Positions 49,651 to 60,842 are shown, counted from the stretch's first letter. The stretch: 64,000 nt of DNA from Bacillus sp. FSL K6-3431 (GCF_038002605.1 NZ_JBBOCT010000001.1:3472001-3536000), one strand, 5' to 3'. The notes: generated by a model from the sequence alone, not told the origin. A program made the numbers and translations.

Positions 49651-50057
49651 TTATTTTTTAGCTTTTAATGTAATAAACAAATAAATCATCAAATAACTGG
49701 TTAAAAATAATAGAGCAATAACTAATGAGTATTTAAAGAACTTAGCTGTTGAATTTTCTCCCACGTAGATAAAATATAAAAAAGAAACCTATCACTGAAA
49801 GGATTTTTTGAGCTTCTATCAAAGTTATATCTCCTATTTTCCAATTTGTTTTTCCATGCCTTCGTCTGTTCCTTGTTAATGGAAATATATTTTACATAAG
49901 CTATGACTCCATTTTCTTCGCTGTCATATCCGGAATCAGAGATTAGATTTTTGCATGTTGTTAGGTTGTAATGCTCTATTACTTTAACGTGTGAAATAAG
50001 ACAACCTGGGTCTCCGGCTCGATAAGGTGGTTTAAACCAAGAAAATATAGAAGACAA
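49651..50057 (-). pseudogene. Frameshifted membrane protein with N- and C-terminal membrane segments
   Basis: The minus strand encodes a stretch with FFYLFPIFASICLSLSSIFSW (only from about SSIFSW is there a start, TTG 50057), then a hydrophilic domain with ISDSGYDSEENGVIAYVKY. The frame then shifts in a six-T run near 49788. In the new frame it continues VGENSTAKFFKYSLVIAL, a final membrane helix and KAKK stop. One added T would join both parts. No good ribosome site is seen. The family is unknown. Confidence 0.55.
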
Positions 50058-50325
50058 GGATAAACAAATTGAAGCGAATATAGGGAATAGGTAGAAAAAA
50101 GGGGGAATTATTGGTATTGTCGAAGTATAGACAAAAGAAAAACCAAAAAGTTTGGACGACTGGGAGCATTGATAAAAGAATAAGGAATTAATCTTTTGTA
50201 TAGTTTTAATTTAACATAAAGAGGTTAATTCCTGCTACCAAAAGGGGGAGAAAAAGTAATGGGAATAAAAAACTACTAGATAAGATTTCAACACACATCA
50301 TCAAAAGCCACGATTGAATAGCTAT

Positions 50326-50478
50326 ATGCTCAAAAACCGCAGTCCTGCTAAAGCTATCAGTGAAGTGGAATGGTCACAGTTCCGCAAAATACTTGAAATA
50401 AAAGCCGAATGGTTTGGGAAACAAGCTATAGCGGTGAATCCCCCACGTTCAACGAACGCGGAGAGTAAATGGGGGTAA
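50326..50478 (+). pseudogene. TnpB (IS200/IS605-type OrfB) remnant
   Basis: The 50-codon frame begins MLKNRSPAKAISEVEWSQFR and continues KILEIKAEWFGKQAIAV, which matches the RuvC-flanking segment of TnpB proteins (KNHKLAKAISDVSWSEFR, then YGKQV). The zinc finger and last RuvC motif are absent and a stop follows. No IS605 ends or TnpA gene are visible. This is a dead fragment of an RNA-guided nuclease gene. Confidence 0.78.
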
Positions 50479-50603
50479 TTCAACTGTAAAGAGTTAAAAG
50501 GAAAGAAAAGTTCCATCGCAGAAAAAGTGTGAATTGAAATTCCTAAGCGTTATCCGTCAGAATAAATCCATCATGTGTTTCGTGCAAAAAGGGGAGTAAG
50601 GAC

Positions 50604-51161
50604 TTGAATTTTGATCAACAGTTGTCGGTTATGATTAAAGATATATCTAATAAAAATAAAAAAGGATTGCCTTTTATTTTGGCATCCTGTGTGATTTGGA
50701 CTTTAATTACTGTTGCAATGTTATTGCCTATTGAAGAATATAAGATTATCAATCTCATTATTCTTTGTTGCGCTTCATTGGTGATGCCGCTAGGCTATTT
50801 ATTTACAAAAATGTTAAAATTGGAATTCTCTGTGAAGAATAATCCACTCTCTAAGGTCATCTTGATATTTACATTAAATCAAATGATATATTTATTAATT
50901 GTCATTTGGGCCTTCAATGGAGCGCCTGAAAAAATGGTTATGATATATGCAATTATATATGGTGCCCATCTTTTTCCATATCATTGGGTATATCAGTCAC
51001 CTATATATAAATATATGGCGTTTATTATCCCTGTTATTTCTTTTGTTTTAGGATATATATTAAGTGGAACAACAATGTTTTTATTACCTGGATTTGTTTT
51101 ACTTTGCGAAATCATATTTGCTGTAAAGTTATATGCGGAATTTAAAGAGAGAAACGAATAA
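50604..51161 (+). CDS. Multi-pass membrane protein of unknown function
   Basis: The 185-residue product has six hydrophobic segments spread over the length, with a conserved-looking YGAHLFPYHWVYQS loop near residue 113. The layout resembles DUF7010-like proteins of Bacillus. The start is TTG with GGGGAG about 7 bases upstream. Function is unknown. Confidence 0.75.
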   Translation: MNFDQQLSVMIKDISNKNKKGLPFILASCVIWTLITVAMLLPIEEYKIINLIILCCASLVMPLGYLFTKMLKLEFSVKNNPLSKVILIFTLNQMIYLLIVIWAFNGAPEKMVMIYAIIYGAHLFPYHWVYQSPIYKYMAFIIPVISFVLGYILSGTTMFLLPGFVLLCEIIFAVKLYAEFKERNE

Positions 51162-51177
51162 ATATTTCAAAATGACA

Positions 51178-51221
51178 GCCCCACCGAGCTATACCTGGTC
51201 ACTGCGGAGGGGCCTATTTTT
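51178..51221 (+). terminator. Terminator after the DUF7010-like gene
   Basis: GCCCCACCG pairs imperfectly with CGGAGGGGC and is followed by TATTTTTATT. Confidence 0.7.
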
Positions 51222-51282
51222 ATTCTGTTCTTTAAGACCCCCACCTGATTCCCCGATATTTCAGCTTACTGAAACGGGTTCA

Positions 51283-52185
51283 CTATTTTCTTTCTTCCTC
51301 GATTGTAGATACATATCTCCACAGCTCAAAAGCAAGTTCTCGCGCTTCTAGTTCATGGGATGTTTTTGAGAAAGCTTCCCTAAATGAACGAAGAATCGTT
51401 TCGATTAAGAAAATCTTTGGTTGTTCTACCTGTAATTCATCAATTAAAAATTGTAAATACTGTATACCTTTTGGATTTGCATTATCCTCTAGGGTTTGCT
51501 TAAAAGCTACAAGGTCTACAAGTAATTGTTGCTTCGTTTGTACGTCCACATCTACATTTTCAATGGATATGAAAAATGCACTATCCCCAAGCAATACATC
51601 TTTTGTACTAATCATATTAGCAATAATTACATCCATCTGGCGAAAGATGAAATGAACGAGTTTGGCAGTATCGATATCATTATCCTCTTTCGAACCTGCC
51701 TTCCATACATGCATCATATGCTGAATCATCCCAAGTGTCAGAACTGCGCAGTCAAAAGAGTAAGCCATAGCATCTTTCCCGTATATATCTATGAGTCTCC
51801 TAGAAAGCCATGAAAGTTCTATAAGGTGGTTTTTTTTGACGAAAGCCCTTAAATCGGAATCTCCTGAATGAAAAATTGTCTCAAAAAGTGGAATCAGATT
51901 CTGTTCGCGGTTTACTTGCATACGTACTAAAATTTGTTCAATGAGAACATCTTTGCTTGAGATATCCCCACCTATTAGCAATTCTTGGCGTCTAACAGTT
52001 GCTTCATTATGTGCATGCTCTAATATCGCAATTAGGCATTCGTTTTTCGACGAAAAGTAATTATAGAATGTCCCTTTTGAGATGCCAGACTCGTCTAAAA
52101 TGTCCTGTACGGACGTAGTGGCAAACCCTTTATTCACAAAAATACGCTGCGCCGTTAATAAAACATGTTGTTTACGATCATTCAT
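51283..52185 (-). CDS. TetR-family regulator divergent from a DHA2 transporter
   Basis: The 300-residue protein is long for the family. It has a typical N-terminal helix-turn-helix (about residues 26-50, TSVQDILDESGISKGTFYNYF) and an extended C-terminal ligand domain. It is divergent from the MFS gene at 52369 with 183 bases between, the usual arrangement for a repressor of a multidrug exporter, as with LmrA and LmrB. Confidence 0.9.
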   Translation of the reverse strand: MNDRKQHVLLTAQRIFVNKGFATTSVQDILDESGISKGTFYNYFSSKNECLIAILEHAHNEATVRRQELLIGGDISSKDVLIEQILVRMQVNREQNLIPLFETIFHSGDSDLRAFVKKNHLIELSWLSRRLIDIYGKDAMAYSFDCAVLTLGMIQHMMHVWKAGSKEDNDIDTAKLVHFIFRQMDVIIANMISTKDVLLGDSAFFISIENVDVDVQTKQQLLVDLVAFKQTLEDNANPKGIQYLQFLIDELQVEQPKIFLIETILRSFREAFSKTSHELEARELAFELWRYVSTIEEERK

Positions 52186-52368
52186 ATAATCACCTTTATA
52201 CTAGTAGTCTAATAATATTCTAACTCGTATAGCTTTAATTATCAATATAGTATTATTTTTTCGGACTATACTCTTGCATTATTTGGACTGTGGGTATAAA
52301 ATGTGAAAAGTGATAAACTGACGGACTGTTTATATTTTATATTATATATATGAGTGGAGGAAAAATAG

Positions 52369-53874
52369 ATGGATATAAAAGAAATGCATGAAAAACCGCC
52401 ATATGGCATGATAGCAATTCTATTTATTGGTGCGTTTGTTGCATTGTTGAATAATACATTATTAAACGTGGCATTACCGACGATTATGACAGAATTTGAC
52501 GTGAAAGCGTCTGTTGTTCAATGGCTTACTACCGGATATATGTTGGTCAACGGGATCTTAATCCCAGCGAGTGCATTTTTCATCCAAAAATTCACGAATC
52601 GAAAATTATTTTTAACTGCGATGATCTTATTCTCATCTGGTACTCTGCTTGCAATGGTTGCACCCGCGTTCGGGGTGCTCGTTGCTGCACGGATGATACA
52701 GGCATGTGGATCTGCGATTATGATGCCACTTTTAATGAATGTTATGCTCACTGCATTCCCAGTTGAGCGACGAGGAACAGCGATGGGAGTTTTTGGGCTT
52801 GTCATGATTACAGCACCAGCGATTGGTCCGACATTGTCAGGCTGGGTGGTTGAACATTACACATGGCGCACACTATTCGGCATTGTTCTCCCGTTCGCAC
52901 TTTTGACCCTAGTTTTTGCATTCATTAAATTGCGTAACATTACACCGAATCGGGATATGAAGCTAGATTTCATTTCACTTATCCTGTCAAGTATTGGTTT
53001 TGGTGGTCTACTTTACGGTTTTAGTACAGCTGGGGATAAAGGCTGGGATGCGCCGATCGTTTATGGAACGATTACGATTGGTGCAATTTCGCTTATCATA
53101 TTCATTTGGCGTCAGCTACGAATGGATGACCCATTGTTGGAATTCAAAATTTATAAATATCCAATGTTTGCTTTATCTTCTGGAATATCTGTCGTATTGT
53201 CGGTGGCGATGTTTTCCGCGATGATCCTTACGCCGCTCTATGTCCAGACAGTGCGAGGGATTTCGCCGTTCCATTCGGGCTTGCTTATGCTACCAGGGGC
53301 AATTGTGATGGGGCTAATGTCACCAATCACGGGGAAATTATTTGACAAGTATGGTGCGCGTATCTTAGCGGTCACCGGTCTAACAATTACTGTAATTACT
53401 ACATTCTTATTGAGCAGACTTAGTATGGAGTCTGGTTATTATTACATTATGGTCATTTATACATTTCGAATGTTTGGGATTTCAATGGTAATGATGCCTG
53501 TTATGACGAATGGTTTGAACCAATTGCCGATGTCTGCAAATCCACATGGAACAGCGATAAATAATACATTGCAACAAGTATCTGGTGCAATTGGCTCAGC
53601 GCTTCTTTTAACGATTATGGATAAGCGAATCGCGAAGACAGGTGCCGATTTAGCTGCTGATGTTGCCGCATCCGGTCAAGCACCAACTAGCGCCGAGGGA
53701 CTTGCAGCTATGAAGGTAGAATTGGCAAACAAAGCAATGCTCGATGGCATCAATTACGCATTTTTCGTATCGACTATCGTTGCAGTTGTGGCCTTGCTAT
53801 TAACATTCTTTATAAAGCGCGTCACACCGCCAAAATATGAAAGTCCACTTACTGAAGAGGAACCAGCTTCCTAA
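52369..53874 (+). CDS. DHA2-family (14-helix) MFS multidrug exporter
   Basis: The 501-residue product has 14 predicted hydrophobic segments. The TLLNVALPTIM motif in helix 1 and GPTLSGWVVEHYTWRTLF in helix 5 (motif C) mark EmrB/LmrB-type proton antiporters. GAGTGGAGG precedes the ATG. The gene is divergent from a TetR regulator that probably controls it. Likely substrates are lincomycin- or bile-salt-like drugs, by family only. Confidence 0.92.
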   Translation: MDIKEMHEKPPYGMIAILFIGAFVALLNNTLLNVALPTIMTEFDVKASVVQWLTTGYMLVNGILIPASAFFIQKFTNRKLFLTAMILFSSGTLLAMVAPAFGVLVAARMIQACGSAIMMPLLMNVMLTAFPVERRGTAMGVFGLVMITAPAIGPTLSGWVVEHYTWRTLFGIVLPFALLTLVFAFIKLRNITPNRDMKLDFISLILSSIGFGGLLYGFSTAGDKGWDAPIVYGTITIGAISLIIFIWRQLRMDDPLLEFKIYKYPMFALSSGISVVLSVAMFSAMILTPLYVQTVRGISPFHSGLLMLPGAIVMGLMSPITGKLFDKYGARILAVTGLTITVITTFLLSRLSMESGYYYIMVIYTFRMFGISMVMMPVMTNGLNQLPMSANPHGTAINNTLQQVSGAIGSALLLTIMDKRIAKTGADLAADVAASGQAPTSAEGLAAMKVELANKAMLDGINYAFFVSTIVAVVALLLTFFIKRVTPPKYESPLTEEEPAS

Positions 53875-53879
53875 AAATG

Positions 53880-53926
53880 AAAAAGCGATTCATCTCCCAT
53901 TTGAATGAGGAATGAATCGCTTTTTC
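53880..53926. terminator. Bidirectional terminator
   Basis: AAAAAGCGATTCAT pairs with ATGAATCGCTTTTT, between the converging MFS and pepF genes. Confidence 0.87.
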
Positions 53927-53929
53927 ATT

Positions 53930-55735
53930 TTAATTAATTTCTTCCGTCAAAGTAATCAGTTCATCAACTAATTCGCCAATGTAAGCAATCGTATCTCGTA
54001 GTGGTTGTTCTGTGGTGATATCCACACCAGCCATCTTAGAGAGCTCGGCTGGGGATTTTGTTCCACCGGCCTTTAACACATTCATCCAGTCATCAACTGC
54101 AGGCTGACCTTCTGCTAAAATTCGTTTGGATACCTGTGTAGAAATCGTTAGGCCCGCACTGTAGGTGTAAGGATATAAGCCCATATAATAATGTGGTTGC
54201 CGCATCCATGTAAGTTCTGCACCCGGCGTTATTTCAACATCATCACCCCAGAATTCTTCTAAAACACTTCTTTTTATTTCGTTTAAAATCCCAGCATTCA
54301 CACTTAATCCTTGATCAATGCGCTCATACACTTTTCTTTGATAAGCAGCTTCTAATAAATGCGTAACAAAGTTATGATAATACGTTCTTGCGACTATCGA
54401 CGAAATGACCCAGCGTTTGAATTTTGGATCCTTTGAATTTTCTAAAAGGTGATTCGCCATCAGCATTTCGTTCATCGTAGAGGGTGCCTCGATGAAATAT
54501 AAGGATGGACGGGAATTGAACACATTTTGTTCGCGATGCGTATTGTAAAAATGACCAGCATGTCCAAGTTCATGCGCTAATACAAATACTTCGTTCATTC
54601 GGCTTGACCAAGAAATCAATATATATGGGTGATTGCCATATGGACTTGAACAAAAAGCGCCTGTAGTTTTTCCTTTGTTTTGAACAAAATCGATCCAGCG
54701 CTCTTTAAAAGCACGATCCACCATTTCCAAGTAATCGGAACCGAGAATTCCGAGTGCATCATTCATGTATTTTTTTGACTCTTCTATCGTTATCTCTGGC
54801 TCATATGTTGGATCTAATGAAATTTTTAAATCAGCAAAAGTCATTTTATCTAAACCATGAACTTTTTGCAGCAATTTTGCATATTTGCGCATATGTGGTG
54901 CGAGCTCTTTCATAATTAAATCAATTTGTCTGTTATAAAGTGTGCGATCCACCTCTTGATTAAATAGTAAATAATCAAAAATAGTATCGTACCCACGGGT
55001 GTCGGATGTAGTTTTTTCGATTTGTAGCTGCATATCATATGTTTTTGCTGTTGTATGTTGATAATCCTTTAATTGATTTGAAAAAGCTTCAAAAGCAGCG
55101 CGTCTTATTTCCGTATTCGGTTCGCTTTCCCAATCGCCTTCAAAAGATACATAGCTTAATGGATAGCTTTTCCCATTCACTTCAAAGTCATCAAACGATA
55201 AATCGACCATTTTTGTCGTATTATAAAGATCATAAGGTCCATCAAAAGTAGAAGAAAAAGCAGCTAATGTTTTTTCAACTTCAGGATGTAATTGATACTG
55301 TTTTTTACGAATTACTTTTTCGAGATAGTTTTGATACTCAGTTGATTTTTCCATCGCTTTTTCTAATGTTTCTACTGGTAATTCAGATAGTTCACTATTG
55401 ACGAATGATAAGGAACTAGAGATTTTTGCGGATACGGAGCCAAATCTACTTGCCCGCATTTGTGCTTCGTCATTTGTTTGATCTGTACTTAATGCCAAGT
55501 TTGCATAAGTTCCAATAGGAATCATTTTTTCATAAACAGATGCATAGCTTTCTAATGCTGCATTCACTGTATTGGCATCAATGATTTTTCCTTTGTATTG
55601 ACCATGGAACATAGCTACCTCTTTTTCAAGCTCAGCTATTGCTACATTGTAATCTTCTTCAGAAGTAAATAAATCCTGTAAATTCCACGTTTCTTCCACT
55701 TTTACTTCTGACCTTGAAGGTAACCCTTTAATCAT
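53930..55735 (-). CDS. pepF: Oligoendopeptidase F
   Basis: PepF is a cytoplasmic M3-family zinc peptidase that cuts peptides of about 7-17 residues. The 601-residue product has the catalytic zinc motif HELGHAGH at about residues 386-393, the second zinc ligand in EAPSTMNEM about 25 residues later, and the late HYYMGLYPYTYSAG substrate segment. GGAGAG precedes the ATG. It is a single-gene unit sharing a terminator with the MFS gene. Confidence 0.95.
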   Translation of the reverse strand: MIKGLPSRSEVKVEETWNLQDLFTSEEDYNVAIAELEKEVAMFHGQYKGKIIDANTVNAALESYASVYEKMIPIGTYANLALSTDQTNDEAQMRASRFGSVSAKISSSLSFVNSELSELPVETLEKAMEKSTEYQNYLEKVIRKKQYQLHPEVEKTLAAFSSTFDGPYDLYNTTKMVDLSFDDFEVNGKSYPLSYVSFEGDWESEPNTEIRRAAFEAFSNQLKDYQHTTAKTYDMQLQIEKTTSDTRGYDTIFDYLLFNQEVDRTLYNRQIDLIMKELAPHMRKYAKLLQKVHGLDKMTFADLKISLDPTYEPEITIEESKKYMNDALGILGSDYLEMVDRAFKERWIDFVQNKGKTTGAFCSSPYGNHPYILISWSSRMNEVFVLAHELGHAGHFYNTHREQNVFNSRPSLYFIEAPSTMNEMLMANHLLENSKDPKFKRWVISSIVARTYYHNFVTHLLEAAYQRKVYERIDQGLSVNAGILNEIKRSVLEEFWGDDVEITPGAELTWMRQPHYYMGLYPYTYSAGLTISTQVSKRILAEGQPAVDDWMNVLKAGGTKSPAELSKMAGVDITTEQPLRDTIAYIGELVDELITLTEEIN

Positions 55736-55946
55736 GAGTATCTCTCCTTGTATTCCAATTTACTGAATAATTACAATTATACCATTACTGCTTATGTCTC
55801 ATCCATCTTTGATCTTTAATAAGTTTGGATGGGAGTATACTTTCACTATATCATTAGAAATAATTCTATAAAACCAGTGTAAAAGCAGGATATAGAAATT
55901 AAGAATCGAATTTAAATAAAGAAGATTAAAAAATGGAGGCGAAAGT

Positions 55947-56450
55947 ATGATTTCAACTATTGAAGAATTTTTGATCAATTGGGGCCAAGAAAGTGAATCG
56001 ACACAAAAAATAATGGATGCGTTGACAGATGAGTCACTTGCACAGGAAGTTTCTCCTCAGGATCGGACACTTGGCAGGATTGCATGGCATATCGTTGCAT
56101 CGCTTGATGAAATGATAAGTCCTACAGGGCTCAAATTTGAGGGGACTGCACATGATGCTCCAGTTCCAAGTTCAGCTAGTGCAATTGCTGAAGCATATCG
56201 TTCATCAAACGCGGCGATGGTTGCGGCAATTCGTGAGCAATGGGATGATCAAGCTCTACAGGAAGAGAACAATATGTACGGTGAAATGTGGTCGGTCGCC
56301 ACCACACTTGAAATTTTAACTGCGCATCAAACACATCACCGTGGTCAAATGACTGTGCTGATGCGTCAAGCCGGTCTAATTATTCCAGGAGTATATGGGC
56401 CATCTAGAGAAGAGTGGGCAGCATTTGGTGAGCAAGCTCCGGAATTATGA
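55947..56450 (+). CDS. DinB-family four-helix protein
   Basis: The 167-residue product has the three-histidine metal site of DinB/YfiT-like proteins: WHIVASLDEM in the first helices and HQTHHRGQMTVLMRQAG in the third. Family members include bacillithiol and mycothiol transferases, but most are uncharacterised. GGAGGCG precedes the ATG. It is a single gene with its own terminator. Confidence 0.88.
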   Translation: MISTIEEFLINWGQESESTQKIMDALTDESLAQEVSPQDRTLGRIAWHIVASLDEMISPTGLKFEGTAHDAPVPSSASAIAEAYRSSNAAMVAAIREQWDDQALQEENNMYGEMWSVATTLEILTAHQTHHRGQMTVLMRQAGLIIPGVYGPSREEWAAFGEQAPEL

Positions 56451-56491
56451 TTGTGAAAAGTCCACTTTGCGAATAGAGTTTGTTCAAATAT

Positions 56492-56526
56492 AAAAGCCAA
56501 TTATGAAAATGTATAATTGGCTTTTA
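56492..56526 (+). terminator. Terminator after the DinB-family gene
   Basis: AAAAGCCAATTAT pairs with ATAATTGGCTTTT. Confidence 0.87.
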
Positions 56527-56916
56527 TTATCCTCTTTGCAGACAAATCGCTATCATTGCACTCTCTCCGTCTTAAGTCGGAGATTGATTTCATTCCACGG
56601 TCTGTTTTACTCCCTGCGATATCAAACTAAGCTATAAGAAGTGACGATCTAAGGACACCACCCCTCCCGTATCTTACGAAAAACTCTCCAGTTTGCACGA
56701 TATTTAACATCGGCGTTTGCGCATTAAGGGGAAAGTAACTATTTTAAATGAAAGCATTAATTAATAAGCGTTTAATTAGATGTAATTGCAGGATATAATT
56801 TATTTTTTTACAGTACCTTGTAATGAACGGTACTATATGATATATTATATTTCTATTAGGTAGTGTTCAATGAATAGTAGCGAGCAAACTTCGAAAGAAT
56901 GAGGTGTGATTTAAAA
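56527..56916. other. Intergenic region before the PadR/DUF1700/DUF4097 cassette
   Basis: I see no gene. The last 150 bases are AT-rich and contain several TATATT/TATAAT-like hexamers, so the cassette promoter lies here, but no single -35/-10 pair stands out and there is no sigma-W consensus. Confidence 0.5.
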
Positions 56917-57240
56917 GTGAATGTACAATTTAAAAAAGGTGTGTTAGAACTATGTGTTTTGGCATTGTTAGATAATCAAGATCGCTACGGATATGAACTT
57001 GTCCAGAAGATCTCTAACCAGATTGCCATTTCAGAAGGCTCCGTTTATCCATTATTAAGACGTTTAACGAAAGAAGGGTATTTTACAACTTATTTACAAG
57101 AATCTTCAGAGGGTCCTTCGCGTAAATATTACAAGTTAACGGAAACTGGAAGAGAGTATTTATACAAACTAGTCGAAGAGTGGAAAGATTTTTCAAAAGG
57201 AGTAGACCAATTAATCAAAGAAGGTGTGAATAATGAATAA
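56917..57240 (+). CDS. PadR-family regulator of the envelope-stress cassette
   Basis: The 107-residue PadR winged-helix protein has FKKGVLELCVLALLDNQDRYGYEL and ISEGSVYPLLRRLTKEGYF. GTG 56917 follows GAGGTG by 10 bases; the ATG at 56899 lies before that site. Its stop overlaps the next gene by 8 bases. In related cassettes PadR, a HAAS/DUF1700 membrane protein and a DUF4097 protein form an autoregulated envelope-stress unit. Confidence 0.9.
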   Translation: MNVQFKKGVLELCVLALLDNQDRYGYELVQKISNQIAISEGSVYPLLRRLTKEGYFTTYLQESSEGPSRKYYKLTETGREYLYKLVEEWKDFSKGVDQLIKEGVNNE

Positions 57241-57793
57241 ATATCAATTTTTAAAAATATTGGATTCATCTTTAAATAAACTCTCTGCTGCTGACCGTTT
57301 AGATATTTTGCAAGACTTTGAGGAGCATTTCGCGATGGGGATGGAAGAGGGAAAAAGCGAAGAAGAAATTGCGGATTCGCTTGGATCACCGCAGCACATT
57401 GCAAAAGAATTGGTGGCCTCACATCATCTTGAAAAAGTAGAAGCAATTGCTACAGCAGGGAATATCTTGCGTGCCGTGTGGGCTGTTATTGGATTAGGAT
57501 TCTTTAACTTAGTGATTGTGCTCGCTCCATTTCTCGCACTGATAGCAGTAGTTATTGCTGGCTGGACAGCGGCAGCTGGATTTATTGTATCTCCGCTGCT
57601 AGTACTAATAAGTGCAGTCATCTTCCAAGGGGCATTTGAGTTTTTTGATTTATTTGCTTCCCTTGCATTTGCTGGATTAGGATTATTTATTGCCATTGGA
57701 ATGTTCTTTGCAACTCGTGTCCTAACCCAAGGATTTGTACGTTATTTACAATTCAATGTGAAACTCATAAAAGGTGGTTTGAAACATGATTAA
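57233..57793 (+). CDS. DUF1700 (HAAS-domain) membrane protein
   Basis: The 186-residue product has an N-terminal cytoplasmic HAAS domain (residues 1-75, with ILQDFEEHFAMGMEEGKSEE and LGSPQHIAKEL) and four membrane segments after residue 80. HAAS domains are thought to pass signals to a partner regulator; here the partner is the PadR gene it overlaps. It also overlaps the DUF4097 gene by 8 bases. Confidence 0.88.
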   Translation: MNKYQFLKILDSSLNKLSAADRLDILQDFEEHFAMGMEEGKSEEEIADSLGSPQHIAKELVASHHLEKVEAIATAGNILRAVWAVIGLGFFNLVIVLAPFLALIAVVIAGWTAAAGFIVSPLLVLISAVIFQGAFEFFDLFASLAFAGLGLFIAIGMFFATRVLTQGFVRYLQFNVKLIKGGLKHD

Positions 57794-58637
57794 TATTAAA
57801 AATATATCTATTATTGCTTTGATTATTTTGCTTATTGGCATTGTAGGATCAATCTTTACATTTAAGTTTATGAGTAAAGCAGAACAAATTTCGGAAGAAA
57901 AAGTAATCGATGATGACCGGTTTACGAATATCAATATTATTACGGGTAACGCTAAGGTAGAGATTGTGCCTACAAAAGATTCGACAACGACAGTAGAACT
58001 TTCAGGGAAGGCCAAAAAGTATACATTTGAAGCGAATGTAGAAGGAAATACACTTGATATTATTTTAAAGGAAAAACAATGGAAACTTGTTCACTTTGAC
58101 TTTTTTTCAACCTCATTATCTTTAAAAGTATTTGTCCCTGAAAAACAGTATGACGCGATCCAAATAGAAAATAATAATGGTCGTGTTCAGGCGGAAAATT
58201 TAGAAGCAAAAGAAATGGACGTAGAGACGGATAATGGACGAATTGAGCTAAAAAATATTGAAAGTTCTACAGTTAAAGCGGAAGCAAATAATGGGCGTAT
58301 AGAATTAAAAAGTATAAAGGCTTTATCTGTTGCAGTTAAAGCTGATAATGGAAAAATCATTCTAGAAGATGTAGATGGTAAGCTTTCTGGTAGAACAAAC
58401 AATGGAAGTATCTCATTAGTTACCAATAATTTAAAGCGCCAAATTGATTTTGCGACAGATAATGGATCTATTAAAATTGAAACGGATAAAGAGCCGGAAA
58501 ATGCTACTATTGATGCAAAAGTGGATAATGGAAAAGTAAATATCTTTGGCAATTCTGATAAAAGTGCTATATTTGGTAACGGTGAACATACGATTAAATT
58601 AAAAACAAATAATGGTAGTATTACTGTAACGAAGTAA
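57786..58637 (+). CDS. DUF4097 beta-helix membrane-anchored protein
   Basis: The 283-residue product has one N-terminal membrane anchor (residues 8-28), then a beta-strand repeat domain in which NNGR, DNGR, NNGR, DNGK, NNGS, DNGS, DNGK and NNGS recur about every 18-22 residues. This DNG-repeat pattern is typical of DUF4097 proteins such as LiaG, which sit on the outer face and accompany envelope-stress regulators. It is last in the three-gene operon with PadR and DUF1700. Confidence 0.9.
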   Translation: MINIKNISIIALIILLIGIVGSIFTFKFMSKAEQISEEKVIDDDRFTNINIITGNAKVEIVPTKDSTTTVELSGKAKKYTFEANVEGNTLDIILKEKQWKLVHFDFFSTSLSLKVFVPEKQYDAIQIENNNGRVQAENLEAKEMDVETDNGRIELKNIESSTVKAEANNGRIELKSIKALSVAVKADNGKIILEDVDGKLSGRTNNGSISLVTNNLKRQIDFATDNGSIKIETDKEPENATIDAKVDNGKVNIFGNSDKSAIFGNGEHTIKLKTNNGSITVTK

Positions 58638-58656
58638 TGAGTAATCATTATCTAAA

Positions 58657-58703
58657 CACAGATAAATGTAGGATCAAATATCTGCATTTACTTGTGTTTT
58701 TTG
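58657..58703 (+). terminator. Terminator after the DUF4097 gene
   Basis: ACACA and TAAATG pair with CATTTA and TGTGT in an interrupted stem, followed by TTTTTTG. Confidence 0.75.
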
Positions 58704-58782
58704 TTGTTTAAAATATGTATCTAGTGCAATTTCTTTTTAGAAAACAAAATAGAAAGGAGTTTCTAGTGGAATGAAAGCATCA

Positions 58783-59209
58783 TCAATATGCCTTCACTTT
58801 ATTTATTGCTTTCATTAGTTCTCTTCTTGCATGCTGCTCATTTTGGTCGTTTTCATTTAATTCCCTATAATGACCTTCAATAATGATTAGTAATACATTG
58901 TATATGTTATAAAGGTGTAACAAACATTGCTCATTAGATGAAAATGAGTGACTTCTTCCATATCCGTTTTTAAATCCAATATTATCCTCAGCAAAGCCAA
59001 AGACAAAGTCCATCAGTGGATCACCAAAAAGTGATCTTTCGTAATCTGTGATACCATATATAATTCCAAACATCTCGTTTCGTCCCATTTTCTACTTTTC
59101 CATATACTTTATTTATGACGTCTATCCCAACATCTAAGACTTGAGTTAGTGTAAACCGAACAATAATGTATATTATATTATAAATGTACGTGTTTCTGGT
59201 TGACGACAT
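58783..59209 (-). pseudogene. Remnant of an aminoglycoside-phosphotransferase-family kinase
   Basis: The C-terminal fragment (58783-59088) contains YGITDYERSLFGDPLMDFVF, the metal-binding segment of APH-family kinases (GIIDFERALWGDPLMEF), and ends in an Ala/Lys-rich helix. The catalytic loop HGDLxxxN and the ATP-binding lobe are missing. Upstream, a second frame (about 59090-59209) holds INKVYGKVENG, probably part of the same gene in a shifted frame. It cannot be active. Confidence 0.72.
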
Positions 59210-59211
59210 TA

Positions 59212-60641
<1,430 letters not shown>

Positions 60642-60645
<4 letters not shown>

Positions 60646-60842
60646 TGTTTTGCCTCCTCGAATCTCTCTCGTGCTGATTTTGCATAGGTAAAGATATCAT
60701 CCGGCGTACGATGTACTGAAATTACATCCTTTTCGTACGGAATTTTGAGTTCATCAAGTACGTTACACGTATGCTGCAGTGTCTCCCAATCTGAAATACT
60801 TCCCATTATTACTCTGACTTGAGCCCGAAAACCTTGTACCAT
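60642..60842 (-). pseudogene. purE: Truncated N5-CAIR mutase (purE')
   Basis: PurE rearranges N5-CAIR to CAIR. The first part is present (VIMGSISDWETLQHTCNVLDE, then [20 protein letters not shown]), then the frame ends in FEEAKQ and a stop that overlaps the purB ATG by 4 bases. The remaining two thirds of PurE and all of purK, which lie between purE and purB in Bacillus pur operons, are deleted, while the ribosome site of purB is kept. Confidence 0.9.

Noticed and set aside
59021..59209. 62-codon minus-strand frame
   Set aside because: It has no independent support and is best read as the shifted upstream part of the phosphotransferase remnant.
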